The translations under genes and the position numbers were made by a program. Below the pieces are notes generated by a model that was given only the letters and a program-made list of their open reading frames with translations, had not been told where the DNA came from and made no database searches. Positions 60,220 to 64,000 of a stretch of DNA of 64,000 nt are shown in pieces. The DNA comes from Mameliella sp. MMSF_3455 (GTDB taxonomy: Bacteria; Pseudomonadota; Alphaproteobacteria; Rhodobacterales; Rhodobacteraceae), in NCBI RefSeq assembly GCF_030733205.1, contig NZ_JASHJL010000010.1, forward strand, positions 62,001 to 126,000. Direction: 5' to 3'. Positions within the stretch are counted from its first letter, which is position 1. Every line of letters begins with the position of its first letter.

Positions 60220-62175
60220 ATGAGCCTCCCCCCCGGATTCCTTGACGAGCTGCGCAACCGCACCAGCCTTTCTCAGGTGGTGGGCCGCAAAGTGTTGTGG
60301 GACAATCGGAAATCCAATCAGGGCAAGGGCGACCTCTGGGCGCCGTGCCCCTTCCATCATGAGAAAACCGCGTCTTTTCATGTGGATGACCGCAAGGGCT
60401 ATTACTATTGCTTTGGCTGCCACGCCAAGGGTGACGCGATTTCCTTTGTCCGCGAGACAGAAAATGTCGGCTTCATGGAGGCGATCGAGATTCTGGCCCA
60501 GGAGGCCGGGATGGAGGTGCCCAAGCAGGACCCGCGTGCCCAGGAAAAGGCGGATCGCCGGACCCTGCTGAGCGAGGTCATGGAGCAGGCGGTGGGGTTC
60601 TTCCGACTTCAGCTCAAGACCGGCGCCGGGGCCGAGGCGCGTGCCTACCTGGCGCGGCGCGGTCTGGATGAGGCGGCGTTGGAACGCTGGGAAATCGGAT
60701 TCGCTCCCCCGGGCTGGGAGAACCTGCGCCAGGCGCTGACCGGGCGGGGTGTCGAGATTGACCTGTTGCTGGGTGCCGGGTTGGTGCGGGCCTCTGACAA
60801 GGGGCGCGCGCCCTACGATGTATTCCGAAACCGCATCATGTTCCCGATCCGCGACGGCCGGGGGCGGGCGATCGCCTTTGGCGGGCGGGCGATGGATCCG
60901 AACGACAACGCGAAATACCTCAATTCGCCGGAAACCGAACTTTTCGACAAGTCGCGCAACCTGTTCAACCTGAAGCCCGCGCGCGAGGCGGCGGGCCGGG
61001 GGCAACGGCTGATCGTGGCCGAAGGGTACATGGACGTGATCGCGCTGAGCGAGGCGGGGTTCACCGCTTCTGTTGCGCCGTTGGGCACCGCCGTGACCGA
61101 ACCGCAACTCCAGCAGATGTGGCGCGTTTCGAACGAGCCGGTGATCGCGCTGGACGGTGACAAGGCGGGCCTGAACGCGGCCTATCGGGTCATCGACCTG
61201 GCCCTGCCGCTGCTGGAGGCGGGCAAGGGACTGCGCTTTGCCATCATGCCCGAGGGCAAGGACCCCGACGATCTGTTGCGGGCCGAGGGGCCGGAGGCGG
61301 TGGCCAAGGTGCTGGAAGGCGCTTTGCCGATGGTGCAACTGCTCTGGCGGCAGGAAACCGACGGTTTGGTTCTGGACAGCCCCGAACGGCGCGCGGCGCT
61401 GGACAAGGCTTTGCGGACCCGGATCGGCAAGATCCAGGATCCCACGTTGCGCCATCACTACGGCGAGGCACTCAAGGAACTGCGCTACCAGGCTTTCCGC
61501 CCGGCCCGTCCGCCCCGCCCGGAGCGGCCGTTCCGAGGTGGAGGGCGGTTTCAGCAACAGGTGGCCGCGGTGCCGACCCCCGGTGCCAAGGCATCGCTGT
61601 TGGCCTCCGGCGGAGAAGAAGGAGAGCGCCGATTGCGCCAGGAAGTGATCCTGGCAGCGATCCTGTCGGCGCCCGAGATTGCGGAGGAATTCGAGGTCCA
61701 GCTGGAGGACATGGCCTGTGCCGACGGCGAACTTGCGGCCCTGCGCGACGCGATCCTGCGTGGTCTGGGCGACGGCGACAGGATGTTGGAGGTGGTCGAG
61801 GCGGCACTTGGCCCCGAGGCCCTTGAAAACCTGCGATCTGGACGCCATGTCGCCGTGGTGCCCTGTATCCGGGCACCCGGAAACGCCGAGCTTGCCCGGC
61901 TGACGGTTGCAGAGGAACTGGCCAAGCTGGCCGCGCAGGATGGCTGGCAACTGGAATTGAAGGAAGCCCAGGAAGACCTCGAGGCACGGGCCGACGAGGC
62001 GCTGACCTGGCGCTTGGCAGAGGCCGCGCGCGTGCGCGAACAAGCCGGACGCCGCCGCGACGAGGATGACGCAGAATATGACATTGGTCCCAACGGGGCC
62101 CCGATCGACCGCGAGGAACGCAGTGCGTTTGATTCGCTCCTGTCACAGATTCGATTCGACAAAAGCCGCAAATAA
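60220..62175 (+). CDS. dnaG: DNA primase
   Basis: The 651-residue protein has the CHC2 zinc motif APCPFHHEKTASFHV with YYYCFGCHAKG (Cys43, His46, Cys64, Cys67). A TOPRIM core with VAEGYMDVIAL and ALDGDKAGLNAAY and a C-terminal DnaB-binding helical region follow. It makes RNA primers at the replication fork. The ATG at 60220 is preferred to an in-frame TTG at 60211. rpoD follows, as is usual in alphaproteobacteria. Confidence 0.96.
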   Translation: MSLPPGFLDELRNRTSLSQVVGRKVLWDNRKSNQGKGDLWAPCPFHHEKTASFHVDDRKGYYYCFGCHAKGDAISFVRETENVGFMEAIEILAQEAGMEVPKQDPRAQEKADRRTLLSEVMEQAVGFFRLQLKTGAGAEARAYLARRGLDEAALERWEIGFAPPGWENLRQALTGRGVEIDLLLGAGLVRASDKGRAPYDVFRNRIMFPIRDGRGRAIAFGGRAMDPNDNAKYLNSPETELFDKSRNLFNLKPAREAAGRGQRLIVAEGYMDVIALSEAGFTASVAPLGTAVTEPQLQQMWRVSNEPVIALDGDKAGLNAAYRVIDLALPLLEAGKGLRFAIMPEGKDPDDLLRAEGPEAVAKVLEGALPMVQLLWRQETDGLVLDSPERRAALDKALRTRIGKIQDPTLRHHYGEALKELRYQAFRPARPPRPERPFRGGGRFQQQVAAVPTPGAKASLLASGGEEGERRLRQEVILAAILSAPEIAEEFEVQLEDMACADGELAALRDAILRGLGDGDRMLEVVEAALGPEALENLRSGRHVAVVPCIRAPGNAELARLTVAEELAKLAAQDGWQLELKEAQEDLEARADEALTWRLAEAARVREQAGRRRDEDDAEYDIGPNGAPIDREERSAFDSLLSQIRFDKSRK

Positions 62176-62299
62176 GCAGCGAATTGGTGACGAACTGGTA
62201 AAGAAATATGGTTAGACGGGTGTGCGAATCACCGAATCGCGCTAATGAGTCGGTTTATCGAATCGCCCCCGATCCCGAGCCCCTCATCAGGAGAGCCGC

Positions 62300-64000
<1,701 letters not shown>

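Overview
The window is a GC-rich chromosomal segment of an alphaproteobacterium, most likely a Rhodobacterales (Roseobacter-type) species. The evidence is the PhyR/NepR/EcfG general stress response, a heterotetrameric sarcosine oxidase, a dnaG-rpoD pair, XdhABC/GuaD purine catabolism and orphan TadE/TadG secreted-pilus-type genes. I see no rRNA, tRNA, CRISPR array, insertion sequence or prophage. All assignments rest on reading the sequence and recalling protein families; no search was run.

Layout. 1-1128: end of a Mn/Zn ABC importer. 1184-17600: a general-stress-response (GSR) island. It holds the regulators ecfG, nepR and phyR and two HWE/HisKA_2 sensor kinases. It also holds typical GSR effectors: Dps, CsbD, DUF1328, YqjD-like and holin-like membrane proteins, a host-attachment-type protein, a PLD-family protein, an amidoligase plus glutamine amidotransferase pair, an alpha/beta hydrolase and small membrane proteins. 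Twelve sites of the form GGAAC-N16/17-CGTT (one of them AGTT) lie in front of these genes. This is the strongest signal in the window. 17991-20764: a P-loop kinase and a phosphatase/glycosyltransferase pair of the glucosyl(mannosyl)-glycerate type. 20766-31063: a LysR regulator and a ten-gene operon that couples a polyamine-type ABC importer to an acetylpolyamine-type deacetylase, an aminotransferase, a flavin oxidoreductase, RidA, a GNAT and a beta-keto acid cleavage enzyme. 31060-39847: a LysR regulator, xdhABC, a purine permease and guanine deaminase. 39860-41700: an AT-richer patch with one ClpP-like periplasmic protein. 41702-44103: a GH13 sugar phosphorylase and a small membrane protein. 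44170-54217: two TadG/TadE/TadE sets in opposite orientation around a glutamate dehydrogenase gene. 54328-59855: soxB, an unknown periplasmic protein, soxD, soxA and soxG. 59889-64000: a small periplasmic protein, dnaG and the first part of rpoD, cut by the window edge.

How it works together. In unstressed cells NepR should hold EcfG. The nearby sensor kinases could phosphorylate PhyR, which then sequesters NepR and frees EcfG to read the promoters listed here, including the two interlocked promoters of its own regulators. The other blocks are catabolic (amines, purines, sarcosine), each beside its own regulator or arranged as a tight operon. The most novel-looking items are a Ca-loop-bearing module found at two different places in the VWA fold of the orphan TadG proteins, the stress-controlled and probably leaderless amidoligase operon, and the amine/BKACE operon whose substrate is not obvious.
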